Part shown: piece after piece, positions 1 through 10,438 of the stretch
How the letters are laid out: each line of letters starts with the position of its first letter
How positions within the stretch are numbered: the stretch's first letter is position 1
Origin: Sipunculus nudus
Taxonomy: Eukaryota > Annelida > Sipuncula > Golfingiida > Sipunculidae
Length of the DNA stretch: 64,000 nt
Assembly: GCA_026874595.1 (NCBI GenBank)
Contig: CM049317.1
Span: forward strand, 61,287,618 to 61,351,617
Reading direction: 5' to 3'
Notes under the pieces: model-generated
What the model was told of the DNA's origin: nothing
Databases searched by the model: none
The model's input: the letters and a program-made list of their open reading frames with translations, nothing else
Position numbers and translations under genes: made by a program

Positions 1-756
1 GTGTAACAGACTACTGGATCAGCCGCTTGAACGTTCAGCAGAGCTCTGATTGGTGGGAGCTGTAATATCTACGATAAACAAACTCAGTACTTCCCTGCTC
101 GTGGTTTTATTTCTTGTCCTGTAGTCACACACAAAATCATGTGCACATCTCGTGATTAATATGAGTACATATCAGACTTCAGGGAATTCGGCTTTACTCA
201 TCCCGATGTAAATGGCTACTGGACCAGCTGGGCCCGCGTTGATGACAGATTGTCAGGCAAGTACTTAATTATAAGTCCACCAGTTAGTAACGTATTACAC
301 AATAAAGGTGGCCCTAGTGAGTGAATTATTGATAACATCTACTAGACGGTTCTGTATATAAACGTGTTAATCAATAAAAGCCTGTGGATATATCAGGAAT
401 ACTGTTGCTGTACAATATTATTTATGAATGAAACATGAGCCACGTAGGCGTCGGTAGATATGTTTCTGTTGTATATAAACCATGTGAAGGTACATACAGT
501 TAGCCAAGATATATATGCCAAACAGCCTGCTTTCTGTTCCGGAAACTGTGTGATTCTAACTGTACTACATAACCATGATGAATTTAAAAATTACATATAT
601 CACGCAAATAACACCTGGTTTATCAGAGTGTCGTAAAGGATATGGAAAGAGTCGTAAAAGGCAATTTTCTAAAAAATTTCATTATGGACTTCATAAACAA
701 ACACGCAGGATTTGAACAAGACACTAACATTGCAACTGGTAGGTAAGTTTTATTCA
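1..756. other. Gene-free left flank
   Basis: I see no convincing coding exon, RNA gene or repeat in this AT-rich stretch. A strong GTAAGT donor-like site at about 742-747 could end a 5' untranslated exon of the SLC16 gene that starts at 3495, but nothing else supports it. Confidence 0.4.
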
Positions 757-1480
757 GTTCGTAAAGGGGTACGCTCTCGAGGGAGCGGAAATCTTGCGCT
801 TCTAAAGAAGCAACCGATTTTCACGCTGCCAGCTTTGACCGTTTATGATATATTTAGACACCAGATGGCGGTCCGTTTTCCACTGTAATAAACGTGCGTA
901 TGATAGGACAAGCAGCCAATCAGATGCCAATAAACAAACACTCGACAGGCATCCTGGCTCCGCCCATTGTTGCGCTTCAAGCGCCGCTTGATGAGTTTCC
1001 GGTCGAATTTAAATTGCTCCCTCTGCATTCTCGTATCATCGACCGATTCGATTATGACATAATGACTGTGTTAGCGTAGCCATATATCTGTTGTCTGCAG
1101 AACTGAACCAAGCAAGCGAGGTGTGCACGCAGCCTTTGTTGTTACGTTTCGTTTGAATTACAGCTCACCGGCCGAGCATCCTATGTGCCCAAGGCCCTTA
1201 GCAAACCACGTCAGGGGCAATTCTCTCTGATCCTGTGGCCTGTTCGGACGGTTACGCTGGGGGATGAGCTGTTACTCAAAAAGAAATGAATATGATTGGC
1301 TCCGTGTACTCCTCGCTTGGCTTTGTCTTCCAGCACAAGGTCTCATCTGATTGGACAAAAATACAGTGCTCCCCTCTGGTGTTGCAATTCAGGATACGAG
1401 GTCATAACAAACAGCGCCTTACGATATAGGTAGTAGCCCTATAGGTAAAGCGCTGTGTAAAGAGCGTAAGTAAAGGGGTA
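757..1480 (+). repeat. Dispersed repeat, copy A (inverted copy at 6018-7135)
   Basis: This block shares several stretches with the reverse complement of 6018-7135 in intron 3 of the SLC16 gene. Shared landmarks, in the same order, are GCTTCTAAAGAAGC (near 797), CGTGCGTATGAT with AGCAGCCAATCA (near 893-920), AAACAGCGC followed by TTACGATATA (near 1410) and CCTATAGGTAAAGCGCTGTG (near 1438). The motif GTAAAGGGGTA occurs at both ends (about 762 and 1470). It is most likely a non-autonomous transposable element; I recognise no transposase. Boundaries are approximate. Confidence 0.55.
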
Positions 1481-1916
1481 ACCCGACACGCGTCTCGACA
1501 CAGGCGACGCACACCGACACTTGTTTGTGTCGAAGTAGTAAACCAATCGACCGACACTCATGACACACATGAGGATTACGACGTTTAGATTGCCGTGTAT
1601 TGGCCAAAAGTTCTTTTATTGGTTTGAGTCACCTAGCGTGTCGTGTAGTGTTTATAATGTATCGCGCGTCCAACTCAACTGCACGATCCGTGTCCAGTTG
1701 TATCGGGAACAAGCCGACGCAACTCGACACGGCCTTCCATGGAACTAAAAATTGCACATGCTCGTTGTGTCGCGCTGCCTGCGTTGCAAAGCTGAGTGTC
1801 CACGACATGTCGTGTGATCTGGTCCACTGCCACGACACAAGCGGACGTCTGCGTGTCGTGTGGCGTGTCGAGAGGTTTGTCGAGACGCATGTTGGTCTTG
1901 GTAGGTTCACCCCTAA
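1472..1916. mobile_element. TIR/foldback element rich in CGACAC
   Basis: The left end (AGGGGTAACC then CGCGTCTCGACA) and the right end read in reverse (AGGGGTGAACC then GCGTCTCGACA) are imperfect inverted repeats enclosing about 445 bp. The interior is studded with CGACAC and GTGTCG words and small palindromes. No plausible protein is encoded; the open frames across it are a by-product of the GC-rich repeat. It is probably a MITE or foldback transposon abutting the repeat on its left. Confidence 0.5.
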
Positions 1917-3185
1917 AATAAAGAGAGGATGCGCTTGAAAGTGTTGTATGGGGGTGTTGTTGTCGCGAGGTCCAGAGTGGGGACGCAGACGGGGAGGTGG
2001 GACCCCGGCGTGGGGGGGGGGGGGGTGTATGTAAGAACGGGAAAAAATTCAAGTCTTTCCATTTTTTTTCACTGATGTCCGTCTTATTAACCTATATAAT
2101 CTTGACATTTAAAAAAAAGGAAAATTATCATCAGGCACCAGGTGTTAATTAAAGTTACTAAGTCTGATTGATAAATAATCACGTTTACCTCTGCTAATTT
2201 AATTAATGAGAGGGTTGGAGAGGTTAGAAGCTTATATACACGGATGACGAGTCCCTCTATTCGACATTATCTTAGTCAAGCTCAATTAAGTCAAGAATTT
2301 AATTTCCAATCAGGGAACCTAGTTAATGTAACTTTCGCTAGATGGCTCCAGGTTCAACCAACTGGACCATGAAAGGTCCAGAAAAACCAATCCGTTACAC
2401 AGCGTGCGCTAACCAGTGGTCGTTTGACAGGCGACAACTGCGCGGCACGCACAGGCCCTTTTAATTGCTCTTTAATAATACGATTGACATTACTCTGACT
2501 GTTGGCAGGTCATGGCCAGTAACTTAGGCGAATGTACAGTTCGCCACCGGTCATACGTACGGGTTGACTTGGTTTTGCACTCTCCCTGAACTCGACATGC
2601 ACCAGAGGCCAGAGCTCTGAACTACATGGATATATATTGAAGGTATGGTATTGTTTCATTATTCGACAGATATTAGTTTTTACTTTTCATTCTCGTATAC
2701 AAATATTTGGGTGTACATATGTGTGCACCTCTTTTTCCTCTACACACACGACCACACACACAGAATTATATATACGGTAAATGTATACATATTCATATAT
2801 ATTCATATATATGTGTCTATATAATCTTTAGTAAAATTTATACATTAATCCATATAAATATTAACACACACAGACATTGTACCTCATTTACAGCTTGTGT
2901 CTATATATTCGATGAATGATTGTTTCTTGGTGTCGTCTTTCTTGGTGTCGTCGTATGACAGGCCAATACAATGAGATGTATACATTTAAAATTAGACCTT
3001 ATCTAGACCAAAATATCGATGTAGGAGATCGAAAAATTGTTTGACTTCATTCGATTCGTCACAGTGGGTCTCAATGACATGTAGGTATGTACTTAGAAGA
3101 ATCCAGTATTACCAAAGGACCCTGGAATACAAAGTAAATTGCAGTTATTGAATCTGTTTGAATTAATATATAGAAACAATAAAGC
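1917..3185. other. Gene-free spacer
   Basis: No coding exon was recognised. It contains a G run (about 2010-2024) and CA/TA-rich low-complexity DNA at about 2710-2880. Promoter sequence of the SLC16 gene may lie here, but I see no clear TATA box or initiator. Confidence 0.4.
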
Positions 3186-3431
<246 letters not shown>

Positions 3432-3494
3432 AATAAATCATTATAAATAATAGAATATAAATAACATTTTTTCAGATTTTTACGGTCTGCCAAA

Positions 3495-3744
3495 ATGGAA
3501 GAAAAGGTCAAATTGAGCGAAAATCCGCATGTGGAAATCATCCCTACACAGTGTACCCGTCCCCCACCAGATGGCGGTTTCGGTTGGGCGATCGCGCTGT
3601 CGGCTATGGTGTGCAATACCGTTCATTTTGCGGCAGCAGCAAGCTTTTCAATACTGTACACAACGTATGCTGACGTTTTCAATGCAAGTGCGGCTGCCAC
3701 AGGATGGATTGGCTCCCTACAGTCGTTTTCACTCGGGTGTGCAG
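3495..3744 (+). CDS. SLC16 coding exon 1
   Basis: Encodes residues 1-83 plus the first base of a Gly codon: a cytosolic N-terminus, the DGGFGW signature and TM1 and part of TM2. It ends GCAG|GTAAGC. An acceptor-like TTTTTTCAG ends at 3475, which would make 3476-3494 untranslated sequence of the same exon. Confidence 0.9.
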
Positions 3745-6700
3745 GTAAGCTATTCTTAGACTGATTTTGTGATCATATATCGGTAACAAGGAATATTTAA
3801 ACTCATGATAATTGACACCTCCTTTTTCGTAAGAGCTAGGGCTATAACAATGTATCGAATAATCGATGCAATGATTTGCAAGTCCCCGATTTTAGTGTAA
3901 TCGATTATTAACTTCAGAATAATTTCATTTCGATTATTATTTTTATGGCGTGTACCCTCCCGAAGTCCAGTGTGAGCTCTTAAATTCGACAGAGCAGTCC
4001 GAGATGCTGAAGTAAGTCTACTTTAAACATTCTCTGATGGACCTCCACTTGCACAGAAACATATATGGCGACGACAAACAAAGGAAGAGCTAGATTTTTT
4101 CTACATGGTAAAAAAAATACGTTATTCCCCATATACGTACCTTTGCCACCAATCTCTCCGCAGATTTTCGCCTCTACAAAGTCCTCTTTCATGTCGCATT
4201 CTTATTTACTCAACCCTGATAGGTTTATTTCTGTCAGTCTCTCAAAATCACATATAGAAGCTGCCATGTTGTGTACACGCTATTCCGGATGTTAGAGGTC
4301 ACATGTCGGAATCATGTTATACCGCTGCCTAAGTCGGCTAGTCATCTGAACACATGCAGTCCTCTCCAAGAAATGAAACCAATTTATACCCATATCAAAC
4401 GCTTTTGTACTAAGCATCATTAGTAGGTCATAAAAGGAAAAGTTGGTATTTGCATAAATGTGTGTGTGCAAGTTTGTGATGATTTATGTGAATTATATAA
4501 TGTTCTGATTTTATTTTTTTCTGTGCCAAGGTCTCGTGGGCGGGCCCCTCGCTGACAGATTTGGCTGCCGACAGGTGGCGGTAGTGAGTTCCCTCATAAC
4601 TTCTCTTGGTATTTTATTGTCATCCTTGGCGCCGAATATCTACGTCTTATATACTACAAATGGTTTGCTAACAGGTAAGTTCAATTTATTTTAATGTTCG
4701 TAACTTTGCTCGGATCTATAATGTCTAAGTTTTCTATAAAGCACACACACACATATATATTTAATTTATCTTTATACTTTATAGTCGTGCGTTGCCACCT
4801 TATGGTCTTCAAATGCATTTTGTTGCATGTCTACAAAGAATCAGAATGTATGTATTGCATTGTTGATTAATAACCCATTTATTCTTCACATGACATTTTA
4901 AAATATTTTATAAAAGGACCAGGGATGGGACTGACATACCTCGCTGGGGCTTCCATTATACAGCAGTGGTTCCTTAGAAAGCGGTCCCTGGCGGCGGGAG
5001 TAGGGATGCTAGGCATGCCACTGGGTTACGTAGTAGCTGGACCTCTAACCACGGCTTTGAACAATTCATACGGCTGGCGGGGTACGTTACTGTTGTACAG
5101 TGCTATAACGCTCCAGGCAACTATAGGGGGCTGCTTATTTCGCCCACCACCTATATCTCAATGGATATGTGCTGAAAAATTCTTCTCAGGGATATACAAA
5201 CCTAAACTTTGTGAGCAGGAAAGTTCTTACGACGCTACCAACATTAGAGGGGGAGACAAATTGCGCCTGCGCAGTACATTAAGAAGGTGTTCAGGCACAG
5301 GAAAAACGTCTAGCCTCACGTCAGCCTCTTTTATATTATTTTTGTGTGGGACACATCTCATGAACTATGGGTTATTAGTGATGTTGATGCATACACCGAG
5401 TCGAGCTCATCACCACGGAGTGCCACAAACGATAATTCAACTTTTGCCAACTGCTACGGGGGTATTTCAGTTCCTGGGGACTGTAATAGGATGCGTTATA
5501 GGTCACCTTCCACGGGTCGTACTCCCGTTACAGTTTTCCCTGGCTGTCCTGTCTGGTGGCGTCTTTACGGCACTGATAGGTTTTACCGGAAGTCGTATCC
5601 ATTTCCTGGCTACTTGCGTCTGTGGAGCGGCGACATCTGCAGGTAATGTTTATCTACAGTTGATTGCATACTGCAGGGGAAATTATTCAATCTAACACCG
5701 ATTTTGAAATATGTTAAATTACAAGCAAAACTTTGCCCTGATGATAAATGCATAATTTAACTGGAGCTGTTTTTCGTGCAGGGCATTTTTAAATACCCGT
5801 ATATACCGTGACAATTATTATTTCGCTAAATGATGGAAAATTCCTTTATTGCGTTCCTATCCAGTTGTCTTCTTTATTATTTCATTGTTTTCTCTATTAT
5901 TCCTATTGTCTCTGTCCTTCCTCTAACCTTTTACCCTTGGAATCTTCCTTCAATTTTTTCTTTTTCTTCCTTCCCTTTTATAATTCTTATTTTCTTTTCT
6001 GTTACTCCATTTTCCACCTCACGTAAGCTGTTTACACAGCGCTTTACCTATAGGCTAAGCTCCATTAGCAGCGGCTACGCTACGCTCTACTATTCGCTAC
6101 ACTACCCGCTGCATTAAACCGCGGTTGCCGGTCAGGTTTGGCCACCGGGCGTCGCTGTTTCTGTGGAATTCCCCCGTCTTATATTTAACCAATCACATTG
6201 CAGGTATCACCAGCACAAACGGATGTTGTCTGAGGTACCGGTCACTTTACACTGATGTGGAAAGCGCTTGGTAGCACAGACTTTTTTCACCCCATTGGAA
6301 TACACACGATGCAATCGTCAGCTTCCAACACAGTCTGTACACTGACTTGCCTGAGGTCAGTTATCCCCCACTGTCTGCTGTTTCCTGTATTGCGTGCCAC
6401 ACGAGCTTGCCCCGCATAGCTATGTTTGTTTATACGCCCGCTAATCTAATCAGATTTCTTCTACCAGTCCTGCAGATTTTTTTAAAAAAGCAGAGCCAAT
6501 CAGATTTTACTTTATCCAGCGCAAACTGACTGGGTGTTCCCAAACCTGAAAAATCCTGCTATTTCTCACAGCGAGTGAATGGAAGGTCACTGGGCCGGGA
6601 GGTCACGCGCTGTGTTCAGAGCGTACCTATAGGCCTACTACATATATCGTAAGCGCTGTTTGTTTTGGCCTGGTTTTACCTGGTCCCCACACGAGAGATG

Positions 6701-9700
6701 GCCCCGTTGCTGGAAGTAACATCCTCAGTTATTGGCTGAAATGGTCACATGATTTATAGCAAATATGGCTGCACCAAGATTATCGCGAGAAAAACGCGAC
6801 ACACAACTGATGAGACAAGGAATCTACATTATTATCGGGACGTGTTCATTAGTAGTCCAGATAACCTACGACGTATGCCAATTAATAGCAGCTAATAATG
6901 CTAGAAACGATTGCTTAGTTTTGAAACAGACCATAAAGCTGTCATCAAGCAGCCACATTGCCTGTTTTGTGTTTATTAAGCGGTATTTGATTGGCTGCTA
7001 GTCACATCATACGCACGATGTTTTTCAGCAGACACCGACGCGTCCATCATAACCGGTCATTTCAGACAGCGGAATCATCAGTCGCTTCTTTAGAAGCGTA
7101 GATTTTAGCTGCCTCGGGAGCATATACCTCACTTTCCTCACTTCTTATCATGTTTTTTTTTTCTTTATTTCTCTTTTCCTTGTTTCACAGTTTCCCTTGT
7201 TTCTACACAGCCGTTCTTCCTTTTATCCCATTACAGGTACCGATCAAGAAGGGGTCCAGGGGTTCCTTTTTAATGTGCCGCTTTCAGACCGATTTTTGCG
7301 GGTTGGACCCCCCCCCCCCCCTCAGACCTGGGGACCTATTTTTTTTAGGTTTTATCATTATTCCTTCTGGGTTGGGCCCCTCCATTCCCTAAATCCTGGA
7401 TCCAACCCTGCATTATTCTGCCTGCCAGCCTTTTTTCTATAGCTGTGTGACGTATTGTATTGACAGGATTGTTTATGAGCGTACAGAACACGGTGATCAG
7501 GGAGCTGGTCGGGGTCCGTCAGGTATCGCGGGCTATTGGTATTCATATGATGGTGGTAGCCGTGCCAATGCTGACGGCCGTGCCGTTCGCAGGTAAGTAA
7601 AACAAACAGGTTTAGGTCCAGAAGCGGATCCATGGGGGGGGCAACATTTTTTAAGGGTTTCAGATAAAATTTTGCGGGCTGTAACCCCCATTTTCCTGTC
7701 CCCAGTTTTTTTTATGTTTTTTCATTAGTCGTTCTTGGTTGGACCCCTTTTCTCCTAAATCCTCGATCCGCCCCTGAGGTGGGACGTACGTAGCATATTG
7801 TCACACTGCGCAGCATCGGACACACAAGAGTACGACATGCTGTTCACTTCAAGGGCGCCACCTAACGATGACAATGCAAATTAAAAATTTCTGGTCGATT
7901 AATATTGTCATGAAGCTATATATTTTGCCGTTCATGGTTTATGTTGTCATGAACAACGTCATCGCTTTAGTGCTCTATATGAAAAAATTAACTAGGATGA
8001 GCAACAATTGTTTGGATCCTCAGCGACCAAGATTTATTTATTTATATATGACCAGTCACACATTTTGACTTAGAAATTTTCAAACAGAATGTTATCAGAA
8101 AAGGCTCAAGTGCAGAAACATACCAACGCCAATGGCGATCTTGTGAAGTGTAAGTTTTCACCATATGATTGTAAGTGACATTGAAGGTATAACTCTAAAG
8201 ACATAATTAGTATATACCCATATTTTAGAGTGCTAAAATATTTGATATATTTTGAAATGTGCATTTTAAAAGCCATGTCATATTTTTGAAATATGTTATT
8301 TATATGTGGACTTGCTCTCTGTCTCACATTCGCCATCGCCACCTGTGGGGGTTTACTAAACTAGTAATCTCCAAAATTTTCACATTTTTCTTTTCATGAT
8401 ATTTCAGCCGATAATTCAACCCATTGGCAAACATATTTTTGTCTTTTATAAGATTAGTATTCAATTTTGCATGTTTATGTAGAATATTATAAAAAATCTA
8501 TTGGTCAGTTTTCTAAAATATGTAACTTATATTTCTCCTTTTTAATATCATATAAACAACCCCCCCCCTCCAGGTTTTTATTTTTAACTTCATTTACTGG
8601 AAAAATTAGCGCACAGAACCCAAAATTTGATTTTAATTTAAAGGATAGCATGTAGATATCATATGCAAAATATCAAAGAAAGTGTCAAGTTTCCCCTAAA
8701 GGTTTATGGGCTTTTGAGTCTACGGCCTACAATGCACCGGGGTTTCTGTATACACAGATCGCTGATGTATAAATGTAATGAAGAGGGTAATGAAGTTATT
8801 TGAAATATGTTGGATAAAATAGTTTTAAAGCAATTTAAATAAATGAGTATATTTGTGTTAAGCATATCATGGAATAAGTTATATTATGTAAGTACATGTA
8901 ATAAGTAATAATTAATATTATGAAACAGAAGGTGTTTCCATAAAATGCAGCAAATTTTGATTGTAAAGGTATGACAGGTGAGACAAGTAGTCCAGTCCAT
9001 CTCAGAGTGATAAACCAGAACAGGTTCGTTTTGAGTGGAAACGACCATGGTTGATTTAAGGATGGTCTCGGGCGCTAAAGGTTGCTGGTTCGCTACCGAC
9101 CAGAGGCGAAATTTCCGTGTCCCAAAAAAAAAAAAAAAAATTCAATAAGGTATAATAAGGTTTATAATAATATTGGTGCCTCTCATTAACTCATGATCGA
9201 TCTATAGACTTCGTTAAACACCCTTGACATCCTTCCTTATTAGGCGGACATAAGCATCCCATATATATATAATTGCTCGTGATTTTTCATATTATGAGTT
9301 ATTATTTTAGCTTTTTTAATTCCCCTGGGTTTGTATTGCCAGTCTGTTATAATTCCTCTAATTCGAGACACTTAACAAGTTAAATTTCACCAACACTATT
9401 TTTTCAGTCATCAATCATTTTACTATATAATGTATATTCGCCAGGCAGTATGATATATCTCAGGTATATGCATTATGGATCAGGTTGGTTATATACCGAA
9501 GAGTTTTGTATTGTGCATTTCAGGCTTGCTGTGTGAAATCTAACGTATTTGCATAATTTGATTGTATATTTTAGAGTAGCCTTGCAGTATGATGTCTCAG
9601 GTATCTGCATTGTGTATTTCAGGCTGGCTGTATGATATCTCAAGTATTTTTATTGTGTGTATCAGGCTGGCTGTATGATATAGCAGGTATTTTTATTGTG

Positions 9701-9833
9701 TATTTCAGGCTGGCTGTATGATGTCTCAGGAAGCTATGACATCCCCTACTTTGTCCATGGCGTGATCCAGATTCTTGGCGGCCTGCTTTTACTAGTGATC
9801 CCTCTAAAACTTCACAGAATAGTCAGGGATTAA
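3495..9833 (+). CDS. SLC16 monocarboxylate-transporter-like protein, 5 coding exons, 456 aa
   Basis: Predicted 12-helix plasma-membrane transporter of the major facilitator superfamily, SLC16 family. Coding exons are 3495-3744, 4531-4674, 4917-5642, 7467-7592 and 9709-9833. All four introns are phase 1, split a glycine codon and have GT-AG ends, and the joined frame is open to TAA at 9831. Family marks: the N-terminal PPDGGFGWAI signature at residues 24-33 leading into TM1; the TM5 motif WFLRKRSLAAG (149-159); a hydrophilic central loop (about 188-235); and the C-terminal GWLYDVSGSY (416-425). The start has a good context (AAAATGG). Rat MCT1 uses an Asp/Arg pair in TM8 for proton-coupled lactate transport. 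The aligned residues here appear to be Phe and Gly, so this is probably an orphan SLC16 member of unknown substrate rather than a classical lactate carrier. A 5' untranslated exon is likely. Confidence 0.92.
4531..4674 (+). CDS. SLC16 coding exon 2
   Basis: Acceptor GTGCCAAG|GT and donor ACAG|GTAAGT. Residues 84-132 include LVGGPLADRFGCRQVAV, the major-facilitator loop 2-3 motif (G-x-x-x-D-R-x-G-x-R/K type), followed by TM3 and the start of TM4. Confidence 0.9.
4917..5642 (+). CDS. SLC16 coding exon 3 (largest)
   Basis: Acceptor AAAAG|GACCAGG and donor GCAG|GTAATG. Residues 132-374 carry TM4 to about TM10: the WFLRKRSLAAG motif, YGWRG before TM6, the basic and serine-rich cytosolic loop, and TM7-TM10. 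The open frame continues past the donor to 5695, but the conserved SLC16 sequence stops at 5642. Confidence 0.9.
6018..7135 (-). repeat. Dispersed repeat, copy B, in SLC16 intron 3
   Basis: The reverse complement of this block matches 757-1480 in patches, in the same order: GCTTCTAAAGAAGC, CGTGCGTATGAT, AGCAGCCAATCA, AACAAACAGCGC, then CCTATAGGTAAAGCGCTGTG. This copy is longer and carries the AAACAGCGC/TATAGGT module twice (near 6625-6660 and 6030-6055), suggesting nesting or internal duplication. No coding potential was recognised. Confidence 0.5.
7249..7410 (+). mobile_element. Small TIR element (GGATCCAGG family), upstream of SLC16 exon 4
   Basis: The ends are imperfect inverted repeats (AGGGGTCCAGG, and CCTGGATCCAACCCTG at the right), with a poly-C run (7309-7322) inside. 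It is about 160 bp, non-coding and MITE-like. A relative lies immediately beyond exon 4 at 7619-7776, and others at 40751-40936 and probably 30190-30485. Confidence 0.5.
7467..7592 (+). CDS. SLC16 coding exon 4
   Basis: Acceptor TTGACAG|GA and donor GCAG|GTAAGT. Residues 374-416 encode TM11 (GLFMSVQNTVIRELVGVRQV and following). The exon is flanked on both sides, within 60 bp, by related MITE-like elements. Confidence 0.9.
7619..7776 (+). mobile_element. Small TIR element (GGATCCAGG family), downstream of SLC16 exon 4
   Basis: The ends AGAAGCGGATCCATGG and CTCGATCCGCCCCTG are imperfect inverted repeats. The interior has the G-rich left and T-rich right halves seen in the copy at 7249-7410. 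Non-coding, about 158 bp, and 27 bp downstream of the exon 4 donor. Confidence 0.55.
7777..9039. other. SLC16 intron 4, AT-rich part
   Basis: AT-rich intronic DNA with a short C run at 8561-8568. No exon or recognisable element was found; the open frames here lack family resemblance and splice context. Confidence 0.4.
9040..9140 (+). mobile_element. tRNA-like SINE fragment with A tail
   Basis: GGTTGATTTAAGGATGGTC resembles an RNA polymerase III A box and GGTTCGCTACC (about 9088) a B box at tRNA-like spacing. A run of 17 A residues at 9124-9140 follows. The arrangement suggests a short retroposed tRNA-derived sequence in SLC16 intron 4. Degenerate; no intact tRNA cloverleaf is claimed. Confidence 0.4.
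9440..9730 (+). repeat. 43-bp tandem repeat of the SLC16 exon 5 acceptor
   Basis: About seven units end at the true exon 5 start. The last three are in exact 43-bp register, with exon-like starts at 9623, 9666 and 9709. Each has a TTTTATTGTG tract, TTCAG or TATCAG, then GGCTGGCTGTATGAT, which is exon sequence. Older units start near 9445, 9484, 9534 and 9579. Only the last continues into the conserved C-terminus. As 43 is not a multiple of three, splicing to the 9666 acceptor would shift frame into a stop. Confidence 0.85.
9709..9833 (+). CDS. SLC16 coding exon 5 (terminal)
   Basis: Acceptor TATTTCAG|GC at the end of the tandem array. Encodes residues 416-456: GWLYDVSGSYDIPYF, the final helix and a short basic tail, then TAA at 9831-9833. 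The LYDxxGSY motif is typical of the SLC16 C-terminal region. Confidence 0.9.
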
Positions 9834-10113
9834 CATCCGGTCCTTTCCTTACTCTCAGCGTAACCAGTAACACATGCTACGTCACGTTACCTCATAGTAT
9901 CTTATACTGCTCTCTTAGGAAAGAGGAGCAATTGACACGTATAAGGGCCCTAGTGTAAATCATGTATCCCTTTTCCATGCACGCGGAAACGCGCGCGGAT
10001 GAGTCTTCTTGTAGAGGTCAAGGACACGAATGCAGTCTGCTTGCAGACGCTCCAGCATTGATCATGGTGACAAATCATACTAAATCGCTGCTCTGCTTTT
10101 CCACTTTATTTAA

Positions 10114-10116
<3 letters not shown>

Positions 10117-10172
<56 letters not shown>
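10117..10172 (+). repeat. (TA)n microsatellite
   Basis: About 28 uninterrupted TA units inside the TIR element downstream of SLC16. Confidence 0.95.
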
Positions 10173-10174
<2 letters not shown>

Positions 10175-10188
10175 TGGATGTCAATAGT

Positions 10189-10194
10189 AATAAA
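10189..10194 (+). terminator. Candidate SLC16 polyadenylation signal
   Basis: First AATAAA downstream of the SLC16 stop codon (356 bp away). It lies inside the TIR element, so if used the transposon would supply the 3' end. No AATAAA occurs between the stop codon and the element. Confidence 0.35.
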
Positions 10195-10438
10195 AACTAT
10201 ACGTTCCTGTAAATATAACGAAAGTTATAAATGCATGCATTAATACAGTGAAATGTACATAACAGATATATGCACGACATGTTACGGGAACGATTGAGGA
10301 TGGGAATTCCCTTGTAAGAGCACGTTTTGCGGAGGGGGGATTCCGCGGAAACGCGCGAGTTTCCGCGCATATGGAAAAGCTCAATTCAGCGCGTTTTTTT
10401 TCAGCGCGCGTTTCCACTCGCATGGAAAAGGGGCCTTA

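Larger units (their letters stand above)
9942..10438. mobile_element. TIR element just downstream of SLC16
   Basis: The left end carries CCCTTTTCCATGC then GCGGAAACGCGCGC. The right end read in reverse gives CCCCTTTTCCATGCG then GTGGAAACGCGCGC, so the block is bounded by imperfect inverted repeats of about 50 bp. The interior holds (TA)n at 10117-10172 and no gene. It begins about 110 bp after the SLC16 stop codon. Confidence 0.55.

Noticed and set aside
1600-2052. Overlapping 90-125 codon frames on both strands
   Set aside because: They sit in a GC-rich inverted-repeat element; no conserved domain and no splice context.
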